This document shows, in pieces, positions 35,090 to 43,732 of a DNA stretch of 64,000 nt. Below the pieces are notes generated by a model. The model did not search any database and was not told the origin of the DNA. It saw only the letters and a program-made list of their open reading frames with translations. Position numbers and translations under genes: made by a program. The DNA is taken from contig NZ_QRGO01000001.1 of NCBI RefSeq assembly GCF_003367195.1, forward strand, positions 2,652,501-2,716,500, in the 5' to 3' direction. Numbering within the stretch: the first letter of the stretch is position 1; the number at the start of each line of letters is the position of its first letter. The stretch comes from Undibacter mobilis. GTDB lineage: Bacteria; Pseudomonadota; Alphaproteobacteria; Rhizobiales; Xanthobacteraceae.

Positions 35090-35191
35090 CCTCATCCTTC
35101 GAGACGCGGCCTTGCGGCCGCTCCTCAGGATGAGGAATGTTGACCCTCATGGTGGGGAGCCGCGCAAAGCGCGGCGTCTCGAACCATGAGG
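35090..35191. repeat. Pair of dispersed palindromic (REP-like) hairpins
   Basis: Two adjacent palindromes. The first (35090-35135) is bounded by CCTCATCCTTCGAGACGCGG and CTCCTCAGGATGAGG; the second (35145-35191) by CCTCATGGTGGGGAGCCGCG and CGTCTCGAACCATGAGG. This is a sequence type I know from dispersed repeats in Bradyrhizobium and relatives. It is distinct from the CGTCATTCCGGG element at 9882. It lies between two codirectional genes. Confidence 0.75.
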
Positions 35192-35198
35192 CCGGTCG

Positions 35199-35681
35199 TT
35201 ATTTCGGCCGCTTGATGATGAAGGCGTTGCGCTTGCATTCGGCCACCAGCGTGCCGTCCTGCTTGAAAGCCTGGTGATGGAACTCGACGATACCGGCGGT
35301 CGCGCGCGATTTCGATTCGCGCTTGCTCACGACCGTGGTCTGGCAGTTGATCGTGTCGCCTTCGAACAGCGGATTGGGAAAACGGACGTCGGTCATGCCC
35401 AGATTGGCGATGGTGGTACCGACCGTCATGTCCGACACCTGTATGCCGATCATCAGGCCGAGCGTGAACAGCGAGTTCATCAGCGGCTGACCGAATTCTG
35501 TCTCGGTCTCGCAGAAATGGCGGTCGATATGCAGCGGCTGCGGATTGAGCGTCATGTTGGAGAACAACATGTTGTCCATCTGGGTCACGGTGCGGGTGTA
35601 GCGGTGCTCATAGAGCTTGCCGACCTCCATGTCCTCGAAATAGAGCCCGCCGCGTTTATGTCGTTGCACCGTTTCCGCCAT
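35199..35681 (-). CDS. MaoC-family hot-dog dehydratase/hydratase
   Basis: 160 aa. Hot-dog fold: GGLYFEDMEVGKLYEHRYTRTVTQ, FSNMTLNPQPLHIDRHFCE (the N-x4-H type hydratase motif) and VRFPNPLFEGDTINCQTTV. Adds water to or removes it from an enoyl-CoA ester in the cytoplasm. It is on the same strand as the CoA-ester lyase, 117 bp upstream of it through a repeat, so the two probably act in one CoA-ester route. Length is that of single-domain MaoC proteins. Confidence 0.88.
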   Translation of the reverse strand: MAETVQRHKRGGLYFEDMEVGKLYEHRYTRTVTQMDNMLFSNMTLNPQPLHIDRHFCETETEFGQPLMNSLFTLGLMIGIQVSDMTVGTTIANLGMTDVRFPNPLFEGDTINCQTTVVSKRESKSRATAGIVEFHHQAFKQDGTLVAECKRNAFIIKRPK

Positions 35682-35753
35682 TGTCCCGTTCTCCGCACTT
35701 TTTCGTTTTTTTGCACCGAGGCCGGTAACCCGGCACGCCGGCTACAAATGCCG

Positions 35754-35768
35754 TTAACCGTTCGTTTA
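35754..35768. promoter_or_regulatory. CtrA-like site (one mismatch)
   Basis: TTAA-N7-TTTA between the divergent MaoC gene (start 35681) and lytic transglycosylase gene (start 35860). It fits cell-cycle control of a peptidoglycan enzyme, but a single degenerate match is weak. Confidence 0.4.
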
Positions 35769-35859
35769 CCATAATTACCCAAGGTCTCCAGGAGCAGTTC
35801 CCGCCCTGTTGGCCGTTTGCAGCCGGCTTTTTAACGCCGGCAACCCCGAGGGCAACCCG

Positions 35860-36918
35860 ATGGCTGTCGATCGCGTCGCCAATAGCGCCGCTGTCCCTGG
35901 TGTCGCACCGCATATCAGCGGCGCGATCAGCAAAGCGGCGGAATCGACCGGGATCAGCTTCCAGTATCTGCTCACCACGGCCCGTATCGAATCCAGCCTG
36001 AATCCGCAGGCGCAGGCCGCGACCTCGTCGGCCAAGGGCCTTTACCAGTTCATCGACCAGACCTGGCTTGCCACCGTCAAGCAGGACGGTGCTTCGCTTG
36101 GCCTCGGCCAGTATGCCGACGCCATCACAAGGACCGCCAGCGGCCGTTACGAGGTCGCCGATCCGGCGATGCGGTCCGAGATTCTCAAGCAGCGGACCGA
36201 TCCGGCGATGAGCGCCATGATGGCCGGCGCGCTGGCGCGGACCAATGCGGAGTACCTCACCGCCGTCACCGGCAAAGTGCCGACCGAGGGCGAACTCTAC
36301 ACCGCGCATTTTCTCGGGCCGGATGGGGCGGGGCGGCTGATCAATGCAGTCAACTCGCGCGGCAACGCTAATGCCGCCGCCATGTTTCCCGCTGCGGCCG
36401 CGGCCAACCGGCCGATCTTCTACAACCGCGATGGTTCGGCCCGCACGGTGACCGAGGTCTATGACCGGCTTACGGCGAAATTCGATAATACGCGCCTGGC
36501 GCTGGTGCAGAATGTCGACCGTCCGCCGGCGCCGATTGACCAGCCGGGGACCGGTCATGTCCTCGGGGCGCAAGCTCCCGACAGTGCGCCGTCAGCGCCG
36601 TCAGCGACGCGAGCGGTCGCGGCGCCGGTCAAGGTGCCCGATACCGCGGGCATGACCCAGGTGCTGGCCGCGGCCGACAATCGTCCGCCGCCGGTGCCGT
36701 CGCGGCCTTTGTTCGCCGCGATGTTCAGCGATGGCGAGCGCGGTGCGGTGAGCCGCACGGTGACGTCACTCTGGTCGGATACGGAGGGGGCGGGAAGCGG
36801 GGCCACGTCATTGCCGGCGCCGGGCCCGGTCGCTTCGGCTGATCGGCCGGTGCGGATGCACGACCTGTTCACCGACAGCGCCGCGCGGGCGCGGGGGCTC
36901 TTTACCGGGCGCGGTTAG
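35860..36918 (+). CDS. Lytic-transglycosylase (SLT) domain protein
   Basis: 352 aa from ATG 35860. Peptidoglycan-cleaving fold: ISFQYLLTTARIESSLNPQA with catalytic Glu44, SSAKGLYQFIDQTWLATV, then LYTAHFLGPDGAGRLI and NRDGSARTVTEVYDRL. A low-complexity Ala/Pro-rich C-terminal half (after about residue 225) has no domain. No classical signal peptide is visible at the N-terminus, as in flagellar rod or secretion-system muramidases exported by other routes. It sits near DUF2336 and two-component genes, so a motility or envelope role is plausible. Confidence 0.85.
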   Translation: MAVDRVANSAAVPGVAPHISGAISKAAESTGISFQYLLTTARIESSLNPQAQAATSSAKGLYQFIDQTWLATVKQDGASLGLGQYADAITRTASGRYEVADPAMRSEILKQRTDPAMSAMMAGALARTNAEYLTAVTGKVPTEGELYTAHFLGPDGAGRLINAVNSRGNANAAAMFPAAAAANRPIFYNRDGSARTVTEVYDRLTAKFDNTRLALVQNVDRPPAPIDQPGTGHVLGAQAPDSAPSAPSATRAVAAPVKVPDTAGMTQVLAAADNRPPPVPSRPLFAAMFSDGERGAVSRTVTSLWSDTEGAGSGATSLPAPGPVASADRPVRMHDLFTDSAARARGLFTGRG

Positions 36919-37065
36919 CGCCCATTCTGGGACTTGCAGCACATTCCGCGCCAACGTCGTTAATCTCTTCTCAAGAACTATGCTGAACGCTTTGTTAAGT
37001 GTCGCGGGCTAGGATGGCTGCGTTCGCCGTTGTGTTGGCGAGTGTTTGTAGCGTCCGGTCGTGTC

Positions 37066-38253
37066 ATGATTGTTCGTCAGTTCCTGCAGTGGCTGCGTAA
37101 TGCATCGCCCGGTGAGCGTGCCGAGGCGACTTCCGCTCTGGCGAGAGCCTATCTCCATTCCGATTTATCAGCCGACGATCTATCCGCCGCCGAAGGCGCG
37201 ATGATCATGTTGCTCGACGATCCGTCGCCGCTGGTGCGCGGCGCCTTGGCGCAAGTGTTCGCTTCGGCGCAGAAAGCGCCGCCAATCGTAGTCCATGCGC
37301 TGGCCGCCGATCAGCCGGAAGTCGCCATTCCCGTATTGTCGCGTTCGCCGCTCTTGAGCGACGAGGATCTCGTCGATCTGTTCGCCACCGCCCAGCCGGA
37401 TTCGCAATTGGCGATCGCTTCGCGGGCGATACTGACCACGCCGGTCGCCGCCGCTATCGCGGAAGTCGGTTGCGCGCAGGCTTGTCTGGCGCTGCTCGAG
37501 AACCCCGATGCGGACATCGCGCTGTTCTCGATCGACCGCATCATCGAGCGCTTCGGTCATCTTGCTGCGATCCGCGAGAACCTGATCGCGCGCAGCGATC
37601 TGCCGATGGCGACGCGTCAGGCGCTGCTCGCCAAGCTGTCGCAGACTTTGGCGGGTTTCGTCACGGCGCGGCATTGGCTCGGCTCCGAGCACGCAGAATA
37701 TGCCGCGCGTGAGGCCTGCGAGAAGGCCACCGTCGCGCTTGCCGCCGAGACGCCCTACGAGGAAATCGCCGAACTGATGCGGCATCTGCGCCAAAGCGGG
37801 CAGCTCACCGCCGGCATGATTCTTCGGGCGCTGTTGTCCGGCAATGTCGTGCTGTTCGAGGAGGCCATCGCCGAACTGACCGGCATGTCCATCGACCGTG
37901 TGTCGGCCTACATCAATGACAAGCATGTTTCCGGCTTCCGCGCGATCTACACCAAGGCCGGCTTGCCGGATGCCGCCTATCCGGCCTTCCGCGAAGCCAT
38001 CGCCGCCTTGCGCGACGGCATTCTGGTCGGCGAGACCGGCGGGGTGTCGCGACTCAAACGCCGCATGGTCGAGCATGTTTTGCACGCATGCGCCCTCGAG
38101 CGCCGCGACGATATGGCTTCGCTGCTCGCGCTGCTGCGCCGTTTCGCGGTCGAAGCTGCACGCGAGGAAGCGCGCATGTTCTGCGACGATCTGGTGGCTT
38201 ACGAGCCGATGCCCTACATGCCGCAGATCCACGAGACCCGGCTGGTCGCGTAG
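37066..38253 (+). CDS. DUF2336 domain protein
   Basis: 395 aa from ATG 37066 (an in-frame start 36 bp upstream is less likely). HEAT-like alpha-helical repeats: LLDDPSPLVRGALAQVFASA, ALAADQPEVAIPVLSRSPLLSD, LLENPDADIALFSIDRI. The DUF2336 core lies at about 160-310. This alphaproteobacterial family has been tied to motility and flagellin expression in some species but has no known biochemistry. It is the neighbour of the Hpt and response-regulator genes, transcribed towards them. Confidence 0.87.
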   Translation: MIVRQFLQWLRNASPGERAEATSALARAYLHSDLSADDLSAAEGAMIMLLDDPSPLVRGALAQVFASAQKAPPIVVHALAADQPEVAIPVLSRSPLLSDEDLVDLFATAQPDSQLAIASRAILTTPVAAAIAEVGCAQACLALLENPDADIALFSIDRIIERFGHLAAIRENLIARSDLPMATRQALLAKLSQTLAGFVTARHWLGSEHAEYAAREACEKATVALAAETPYEEIAELMRHLRQSGQLTAGMILRALLSGNVVLFEEAIAELTGMSIDRVSAYINDKHVSGFRAIYTKAGLPDAAYPAFREAIAALRDGILVGETGGVSRLKRRMVEHVLHACALERRDDMASLLALLRRFAVEAAREEARMFCDDLVAYEPMPYMPQIHETRLVA

Positions 38254-38280
38254 GGCGTACCTCGAATTTAGCGGTTAGGG

Positions 38281-38312
38281 AGTTTGGGTTCGCGCTTTCA
38301 GCACGCGCCGGA
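38281..38312. repeat. Fragment of the dispersed palindromic repeat
   Basis: The segment TTGGGTTCGCGCTTTCAGCA plus GCGCCGGAATTC matches the right part of the complete element at 9882-9996 (GGGTTCGCGCTTTCAGTGCGCCCCGGAAT). It lies between convergent genes and is a decayed copy. Confidence 0.6.
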
Positions 38313-38323
38313 ATTCAACGCGC

Positions 38324-38902
38324 TTAAGCCGGCGTTAGAGGCGGCGAACCCGTGATTTGTTCGATGATGTCGGGCCGGGTCTTGTTCTCTTCGACCAGGA
38401 AATGATCGGTGACATCACGCAGTTTGTGGTTGAGCTGCGATGCGAGTTCCTTGGCGTCGGAGCGGGCATATTCGCGATGAATGGCGCGCACAGCGTCGAC
38501 ATGCTGGCTGATCAGCTTGATCGGAATGCGGTTGGGCTGTGGCGTGTATTCGATCAGTCGGCACAGGCTGTCGGCAATGGCGGCGACCGCCGGGAAACCG
38601 AGTGTTGCGGCCTGGCCCTTGATATCGTGGGCGGCGTGAAACAGAGCGGTTTTCGCGTTCTCAGTGACGCCGCGCGCGACGATGGTCTGCCGGCACTTGT
38701 CGAGGCGTTCGCATTCCTCTTCCATCCAGCCGGCAAATTCGCTGGACAATTCGGCAAGCGCCTGTTCGGCCCGCGCCACAGGATCGTCTTCGCCCGCGGC
38801 GAGCGGCGTGTCGGTGACGGCCTTGCGCAACTTGTTCTCGGGCCGGATGACCTCGTGATCACCGTAGGTCATGATCGCGACTGAGTTCTTTTTGGACCGC
38901 AT
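38324..38902 (-). CDS. Histidine phosphotransfer (Hpt) domain protein
   Basis: 192 aa. A four-helix Hpt domain with phospho-His92 in LFHAAHDIKGQAATLGFP (the HDIKG motif). The N-terminal 45 and C-terminal 60 residues are charged and likely helical. It follows the CheY-like gene by 15 bp on the same strand, so the two form a phosphorelay pair. There is no kinase in the immediate area. The His-Asp partner may be the adjacent receiver protein. Confidence 0.9.
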   Translation of the reverse strand: MRSKKNSVAIMTYGDHEVIRPENKLRKAVTDTPLAAGEDDPVARAEQALAELSSEFAGWMEEECERLDKCRQTIVARGVTENAKTALFHAAHDIKGQAATLGFPAVAAIADSLCRLIEYTPQPNRIPIKLISQHVDAVRAIHREYARSDAKELASQLNHKLRDVTDHFLVEENKTRPDIIEQITGSPPLTPA

Positions 38903-38917
38903 ATTGCGCTGCCTTGG

Positions 38918-39463
38918 TCAGCTCGGGGTACGAACTTTTTCGAGCAGGGTTGAGTGCTTGATGACATCGGCCTTGCCGCCCTTGCGCCGTTCGGGGCCGA
39001 CGTAACCTGCGCCGGTGCTGCGGCGGCGGTCGGGACCGAAATAGGTTCGGGTGCGGATAAACGGCCGCGGATTGACGACGATATTGACGATCCGCTCGTA
39101 GAGGCCCTTTGCCGAAATCGGCTTGGCCAGGAATTCGGTGATGCCGGCGTCACGTGCAGCGGTCACGCGCTTCTTTTCCGAATGGCCGGTGAGCATGATG
39201 ATGGCGACGTAAGGGTTGCCGTTGGCGCCGGGCTGGCGGATCATTTGCGTCAGTTCCAGGCCGTCGAAGATGGGCATCGTCCAGTCGCTGATGACGATGT
39301 CGGGGCCGAAGTGGTTGAAGGCTTCGAGCCCGGTGGCGCCATCTTCCGCCTCGAAAACCTCACGAGCGCCGAAGCCATGGAGCAGGGTGCGCAGAATACG
39401 GCGCATGTGCGCATTGTCGTCGATGACGAGGAAGCGCAGCCGATTGAAATCGATGCGGACCAT
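38918..39463 (-). CDS. CheY-like response regulator with extended tail
   Basis: 181 aa. Receiver domain 10-130: acidic pair Asp15/Asp16 (FLVIDDNAHM), phospho-Asp60 (IVISDWTMP), Thr/Ser in MLTGHSEKKR and Lys114 (FLAKPIS). A basic tail (TYFGPDRRRSTGAGYVGPERR, about 140-165) has no recognised output domain and could bind partner or nucleic acid. The upstream region (39521-39535) has a TTAA half-site. Cotranscribed with the Hpt gene downstream. Confidence 0.92.
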   Translation of the reverse strand: MVRIDFNRLRFLVIDDNAHMRRILRTLLHGFGAREVFEAEDGATGLEAFNHFGPDIVISDWTMPIFDGLELTQMIRQPGANGNPYVAIIMLTGHSEKKRVTAARDAGITEFLAKPISAKGLYERIVNIVVNPRPFIRTRTYFGPDRRRSTGAGYVGPERRKGGKADVIKHSTLLEKVRTPS

Positions 39464-39723
39464 TGTGCCCCGGAAACACGCGCGCGCTTCGGATGTGCCG
39501 AAACAGGCGGAAAACCTACAGATTTAGGGTTAATGGAGCGTTTCGGCCGATGAAACCCGCCGGTTCTCGTCGCTTTTCAACGGTTGAAAGGTCGGCGAGA
39601 ACGACCGCCGAGGGGCTGGTCATCCCCGTACCGGCGTCTAAGCTGCCAACAACCGCTCGCGCCGGGCGGCTCTACGGCCCTGTGGCCTCGCGATAGTTCG
39701 TCTGCAAACGGAATGGTCCCGCC

Positions 39724-40566
39724 ATGAAGACAATCCTGATCCCGACCGAAGACCATGACGCCATGCCGGCGGTGCTTGAGGGCGCACGCCTGATCGCGCG
39801 GGCCTTCGACAGTTACATGGAAGGCTTCGCGGTGCGGCCGTCGCCGGGCACCTATGTCACGGTCGAGCCTGTGTCGAGCCTGGCTATTTCCGGGGTGTTC
39901 GAAGCTGATACGGCCAAGGTGAAGGCCGAGTTCGAAAAGTTCATGCAGGGTCGCAATGTGCCGCTGGGTGGCACCGAAGTGCCGGCGGTCTATTCCTATG
40001 CCTGGCCGCGCGCTGAGGCGATGGAGGATGCCTTCATCGGTAACTACGGCCGCATCTTCGATCTGATCGTGCTCGGCCGGCCGGGCTCGGCACCGGAAAA
40101 TCCGCGAATGCCGCCGCTCGAAGCCGCGCTGTTCGACGCCGGCAAGCCGGTGTTGATTGTGCCGAAGCAGACGCCGGCCGGGATCGGCCGTAATGTTCTC
40201 ATTGCCTGGAACGGCTCGACCGAACAGGCCCACACCAACGCCTTCGCCATGCCGTTCCTCAGGCAAGCGGACAAGGTGACGGTTCTGTTCGTACAGGGCG
40301 GTTCGCCCGACGGACCACCGGTGGAGGAGGCGGCGCGGCACCTGCGGCGTAACGGCGTCAAGGCCGAGGCGGTCTCCGTCAAGCGCGGCGACCGGCAATC
40401 AGGCGAGGCGATCGGCGAACTCACGCTGGAGTATGCGGCCTCGCTCGGCTGCGACCTGGTGGTGAAGAGCGCCTATACGCAAAGCCGTTTGCGCCAGATG
40501 ATTTTCGGCGGCGCGACGCGACACATTCTTGCCAACGCCACTGTGCCGGTGTTGATGGCACACTGA
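39724..40566 (+). CDS. Tandem universal stress protein (UspA) domain protein
   Basis: 280 aa with two Usp folds (about 1-145 and 150-280). Copy 2 retains the ATP/phosphate-type GxxGS-like motif (KSAYTQSRLRQMIFGGATRHILANATVPVLM), the usual C-terminal signature of the family. Copy 1 starts MKTILIPTEDHDAMP. A stress-inducible cytoplasmic protein, role inferred from family. It reads towards the MFS exporter 25 bp downstream, so the two may be cotranscribed. Confidence 0.9.
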   Translation: MKTILIPTEDHDAMPAVLEGARLIARAFDSYMEGFAVRPSPGTYVTVEPVSSLAISGVFEADTAKVKAEFEKFMQGRNVPLGGTEVPAVYSYAWPRAEAMEDAFIGNYGRIFDLIVLGRPGSAPENPRMPPLEAALFDAGKPVLIVPKQTPAGIGRNVLIAWNGSTEQAHTNAFAMPFLRQADKVTVLFVQGGSPDGPPVEEAARHLRRNGVKAEAVSVKRGDRQSGEAIGELTLEYAASLGCDLVVKSAYTQSRLRQMIFGGATRHILANATVPVLMAH

Positions 40567-40591
40567 GGGGGAAGACAAGCAGGACGATTCG

Positions 40592-42079
40592 TTGCCCAAC
40601 ACCCCCAATCCAGCCCCCGGCGTGTCGAAGCATCCCGGCTTTCTCGCCATCTTCCCCTCCATCATGCTGCCGATGTTTCTGGCGGTGGTGGACCAGACCA
40701 TCATCGCGACGGCGTTGCCGGCGATCGTGGCCGCGACCGGCGAGGTCGAGCGCGCGTCCTGGATCGTCGTTTCTTATCTGATTGCCGCGACCATCGCAGC
40801 GCCGGTCTATGGCCGACTCGGCGATTCCTTCGGCCGTCGCCGGATCATGTATTTCGCTCTCGCCATCTTCATGGTCGCGTCGGTTTTGTGCGCGGCATCG
40901 ACCACAATCCTCACGCTGACCTTAGCGCGTGTGCTGCAAGGTCTCGGCGGAGGCGGCCTGATGACCTTGTCACAGGCGCTGATCGGAGAGTCCATTCCGC
41001 CGCGCGAGCGCGCCCGTTATCAGGGTTATCTTGCTGCCGTCGCGGTTTGCGCCAACAGTTTCGGCCCGATCGCCGGTGGTTTTCTCACCGAGCACTTCGG
41101 CTGGCAGTCGATTTTTCTGGTCAATCTGCCGATTGGACTATTCGCGTTCTATCTGGTGACCCGGTTGCCGCCTCCGCATGGCGAACGCTTGGCCTGGCGC
41201 GCCGATCCGGGAGGCGCCATTCTGTTTGCAATCTTCGTTGCGACGACACTGCTGGCGCTGGAACAGGTGCAGCGTGCCGATCTGGCGAACCTGCCGATCG
41301 GTGCCGCGCTGCTGGCAGCCGGTGTCATCGCTCTTGTTATTCTCGTCTGGCACGAGAACCGTGCGGCCTCGCCGCTCATTCCGCTCTCGCTGCTGCGGCA
41401 ATCGGCGATCTGGCACAGCGACGCCATGGCGGCCTGTCACGGCGCCGCGCTGGTATCGCTGATCACCTTCCTGCCGGTCTATCTCGAAGTGGTGCGCGGA
41501 TTTTCGCCGTCCGCGACGGGCCTCGTGCTGGTGCCGCTCACGGTTGGCATCGGTGTCGGCTCGCTGGTCACAGGCCGGCTGGTCAACATCACCGGGCGTC
41601 TGATGATCTATCCCGTGGTCGGGCTATTCATCGCGACACTCGATTTCATGGTGTTGTCGCTATTTGGCGACAGGTTCGATATCGTCGCGCTCGCGATTCT
41701 GCTGCTCGTCAACGGTCTCGCGATGGGCACGGTCATGGGCGTGGTGCAGGTCAGCGTGCAGAACGCCGCCGGACAGCTGCGGCTCGGCGAGGCCGCCGCT
41801 TCGGTTCAGTTTTCGCGCTCGATCGGCGCTGCTTTTGGCACGGCGCTGGTGGCGACGCTTTTGTTCGCGGTGCTGTCGTTGCGTAATCCGGATTCGGCGC
41901 GGGTCTTTGCCGCGATGTTCGAGCACGCTAAGCATGCCGGCGCCGGTTTGTCAGTGTCTCAGCTATCGGAGATTCAGGGCGATATCACGGTCGCGTTCCG
42001 CGCCGCCTTTATGGCGATGGCGCTGTTCACGACTTGCGGCTTTTTCCTGTCCATCACAAATCCGCAAAAGCGGATCTGA
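40592..42079 (+). CDS. MFS multidrug exporter (EmrB/QacA, DHA2 type, 14 TM)
   Basis: 495 aa from TTG 40592 (a GTG at 40622 would give MSKHPGFLAIFPSI). Fourteen predicted helices. Motif A is VYGRLGDSFGRRRIMYFAL, and the DHA2 motif C appears as VAVCANSFGPIAGGFL. The first helix starts LPMFLAVVDQTIIATALPAIV, which is typical of the EmrB/QacA group. Proton-driven export of toxic compounds is expected. Cotranscription with Usp suggests stress-linked expression. Confidence 0.93.
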   Translation: MPNTPNPAPGVSKHPGFLAIFPSIMLPMFLAVVDQTIIATALPAIVAATGEVERASWIVVSYLIAATIAAPVYGRLGDSFGRRRIMYFALAIFMVASVLCAASTTILTLTLARVLQGLGGGGLMTLSQALIGESIPPRERARYQGYLAAVAVCANSFGPIAGGFLTEHFGWQSIFLVNLPIGLFAFYLVTRLPPPHGERLAWRADPGGAILFAIFVATTLLALEQVQRADLANLPIGAALLAAGVIALVILVWHENRAASPLIPLSLLRQSAIWHSDAMAACHGAALVSLITFLPVYLEVVRGFSPSATGLVLVPLTVGIGVGSLVTGRLVNITGRLMIYPVVGLFIATLDFMVLSLFGDRFDIVALAILLLVNGLAMGTVMGVVQVSVQNAAGQLRLGEAAASVQFSRSIGAAFGTALVATLLFAVLSLRNPDSARVFAAMFEHAKHAGAGLSVSQLSEIQGDITVAFRAAFMAMALFTTCGFFLSITNPQKRI

Positions 42080-42086
42080 ACAGGGC

Positions 42087-42869
42087 TTAGAAACCGAATT
42101 GTTCGGTGAGGATGCGCTCGTCGAGACTGTGGCCCGGGTCGAACAGCAGGTTCAGCGAGATGGCGTGATCCATGCTGATATTGACCTTGCGTACAAAGCG
42201 CACTTCGTCGTGATCGGCAACCGCAGCAACCGGGCGCTTGTCGGCTTCCATGACCTCGATGGTGACATGCGCCTTGTCCGGCAACAGGGCGCCACGCCAG
42301 CGCCGTGGCCGGAACGGCGAGATTGGCGTCAGCGCGAGCAGGGGGGCATTGATCGGGATGATCGCGCCTTGCGCCGATAGATTATAAGCGGTCGAGCCCG
42401 CTGGCGTCGCGACCAGCACACCGTCGGCGACCAGCTCGGCGAGCCGCTCCTTGCCGTCGATGAGAATGCGCAGACGCGCGGCTTGCGCGCTCTGCCGGAA
42501 CAACGACACCTCGTTGATGGCGCGCCGCTCATGGATCACGCCCGCTTCGTCGCGCGCTTGCATGATCAGCGGATGGATGATGGTCGTGTGCGCCGCGGCC
42601 AGGCGCTCATGCAAGCCTTCAAGCGAATATTCATTCATCAGGAAGCCGACCGTGCCGCGGTGCATGCCGTAGATCGGCTTGGCCGAGGTCATGAAGCGGT
42701 GCAACGTCTGCAGCATCAGGCCGTCGCCGCCCAGCGCGACGATGACGTCGGCTTCCTTCGGGTCGGCATTGTCGTAGCGCGCCTCGAGCTGAGCAATGGC
42801 GGCGCGCGCCTCCGGCGTCGGGCTGGCGACAAAGGCGATGCGCTTGAATGAGGGGGCCGAGGGGCTCAT
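42087..42869 (-). CDS. nadK: NAD kinase
   Basis: 260 aa. Phosphorylates NAD to NADP. The GGDG motif is visible at residues 47-50 ([19 protein letters not shown]), then [36 protein letters not shown], and [12 protein letters not shown]. Length is slightly short of the usual 290 aa, as for several alphaproteobacteria. Convergent with the MFS gene; the intervening sequence is only 7 bp. Confidence 0.95.
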   Translation of the reverse strand: MSPSAPSFKRIAFVASPTPEARAAIAQLEARYDNADPKEADVIVALGGDGLMLQTLHRFMTSAKPIYGMHRGTVGFLMNEYSLEGLHERLAAAHTTIIHPLIMQARDEAGVIHERRAINEVSLFRQSAQAARLRILIDGKERLAELVADGVLVATPAGSTAYNLSAQGAIIPINAPLLALTPISPFRPRRWRGALLPDKAHVTIEVMEADKRPVAAVADHDEVRFVRKVNISMDHAISLNLLFDPGHSLDERILTEQFGF

Positions 42870-42991
42870 CGGGGGCTCTTGAGAGACCGGTCCCGCGCAA
42901 TGAGAATCTTGCGCAAGTCCCTGTCAGACATTCGATTTCCGGCGCTCCTTTATACGACTTGGGTTCGCTTTGTCGAGGCGGGATGGCCAAA

Positions 42992-43013
42992 GCCCGGCGC
43001 CGAAGCGCCGGGC
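42992..43013. terminator. Hairpin terminator of the lost MCP
   Basis: Stem GCCCGGCGC / GCGCCGGGC with a CGAA loop. An equivalent palindrome lies at 46055-46076 after MCP3, and the stretch between each hairpin and its MCP end (43014-43059 and 46077-46123) is also alike. This shows that it once terminated an MCP gene. Confidence 0.75.
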
Positions 43014-43059
43014 AGGTCGTCCTTTGCAAGGATCAGGCGATCGGCTTTACCCTGGAGCC

Positions 43060-43086
43060 CTAGAACTCCCTTTCAGTCGGTCTCCG
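43060..43086 (-). pseudogene. Remnant of an MCP C-terminus
   Basis: About nine codons only. The reverse strand ends ...GGGAGTTCTAG, like the MCP3 and MCP4 ends (...AGGAGTTCTAG, encoding WKEF-stop), but the Trp codon is TGA and one G is inserted. It begins directly after the CheW2 stop codon (43087-43089). The whole receptor body is gone. Together with the hairpin 42992-43013 it is a deletion scar of a CheW-MCP pair. Confidence 0.82.
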
Positions 43087-43620
43087 TCAGGCGTCGAGCA
43101 TGACGGTCCTGGAGTCGTTGCCATCGTGATCGGCGAGGAGATTTGGCAGGTCTATCAGGGCAATCATGACGTCCTCATTCGACACCAGGCCGGCAAGGAA
43201 ACTGGTCGAATCAGCGTGCCCGGTGCGCGGCACCGGCTGGATCTGCGCGGCCGTCACGGCGACGATATCAAGCACGCGGTCGCCGATGAGGCCGACCTGG
43301 CGGTCGCCGATCTGAACGATGATGACGATGTGCAAGGGTGAGGTTTCGGTCAGACCTTGGCCGAACCGACAGCGCAGGTCGACGATCGGGACGATAGCGC
43401 CACGCAGATTGAGCACTCCGCGGACATAGTCCGGCTGCTTCGGCAGATGAGTGATGTCAGACCAGCCCTTGATTTCGCGTACGGCCATGATGTCGACGCC
43501 GTATTGTTCATCGCCGATGGCAAAACTGATGAATTCGGTGGCTGTGGCCGGCGCGGTGGATCGGGATGTCGGTTCGACACGGTGATCCACTGCATTGTGT
43601 TCAGTCGCAGGCAGGTTCAT
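43087..43620 (-). CDS. cheW: Chemotaxis adaptor protein CheW (paralogue 2)
   Basis: 177 aa. The CheW core begins EFISFAIGDEQYGVDIMAV and contains REIKGWSDITHLPKQPDYV, NLRGAIVPIVDLR, and ends with VMLDA. A short variable tail (PATEHNAVDHRVEPTSRS) precedes the core. Unlike the other cheW genes, it follows an MCP (MCP2) on the same strand and is followed only by an MCP remnant. A strong hairpin lies between MCP2 and it, so it may have its own or read-through transcription. Confidence 0.95.
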   Translation of the reverse strand: MNLPATEHNAVDHRVEPTSRSTAPATATEFISFAIGDEQYGVDIMAVREIKGWSDITHLPKQPDYVRGVLNLRGAIVPIVDLRCRFGQGLTETSPLHIVIIVQIGDRQVGLIGDRVLDIVAVTAAQIQPVPRTGHADSTSFLAGLVSNEDVMIALIDLPNLLADHDGNDSRTVMLDA

Positions 43621-43654
43621 TTACATCATCCTGATGTCGCGGGTGTGGAGACCG

Positions 43655-43699
43655 CCGACTTGGCCGCGATGCGATCTCTTTTCATCGCGGCCGAGTCGG
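43655..43699 (-). terminator. Strong hairpin between MCP2 and cheW2
   Basis: A 17-bp arm pair (CCGACTTGGCCGCGATG at 43655-43671 and CATCGCGGCCGAGTCGG at 43683-43699, one mismatch) begins 34 bp after the MCP2 stop and ends 35 bp before the cheW2 start. No T-run follows, so it may be an attenuator or mRNA processing site rather than a full terminator. Confidence 0.6.
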
Positions 43700-43732
43700 G
43701 ACGGTTCGGAGGTATTTCGATCGAGCGGCGAA

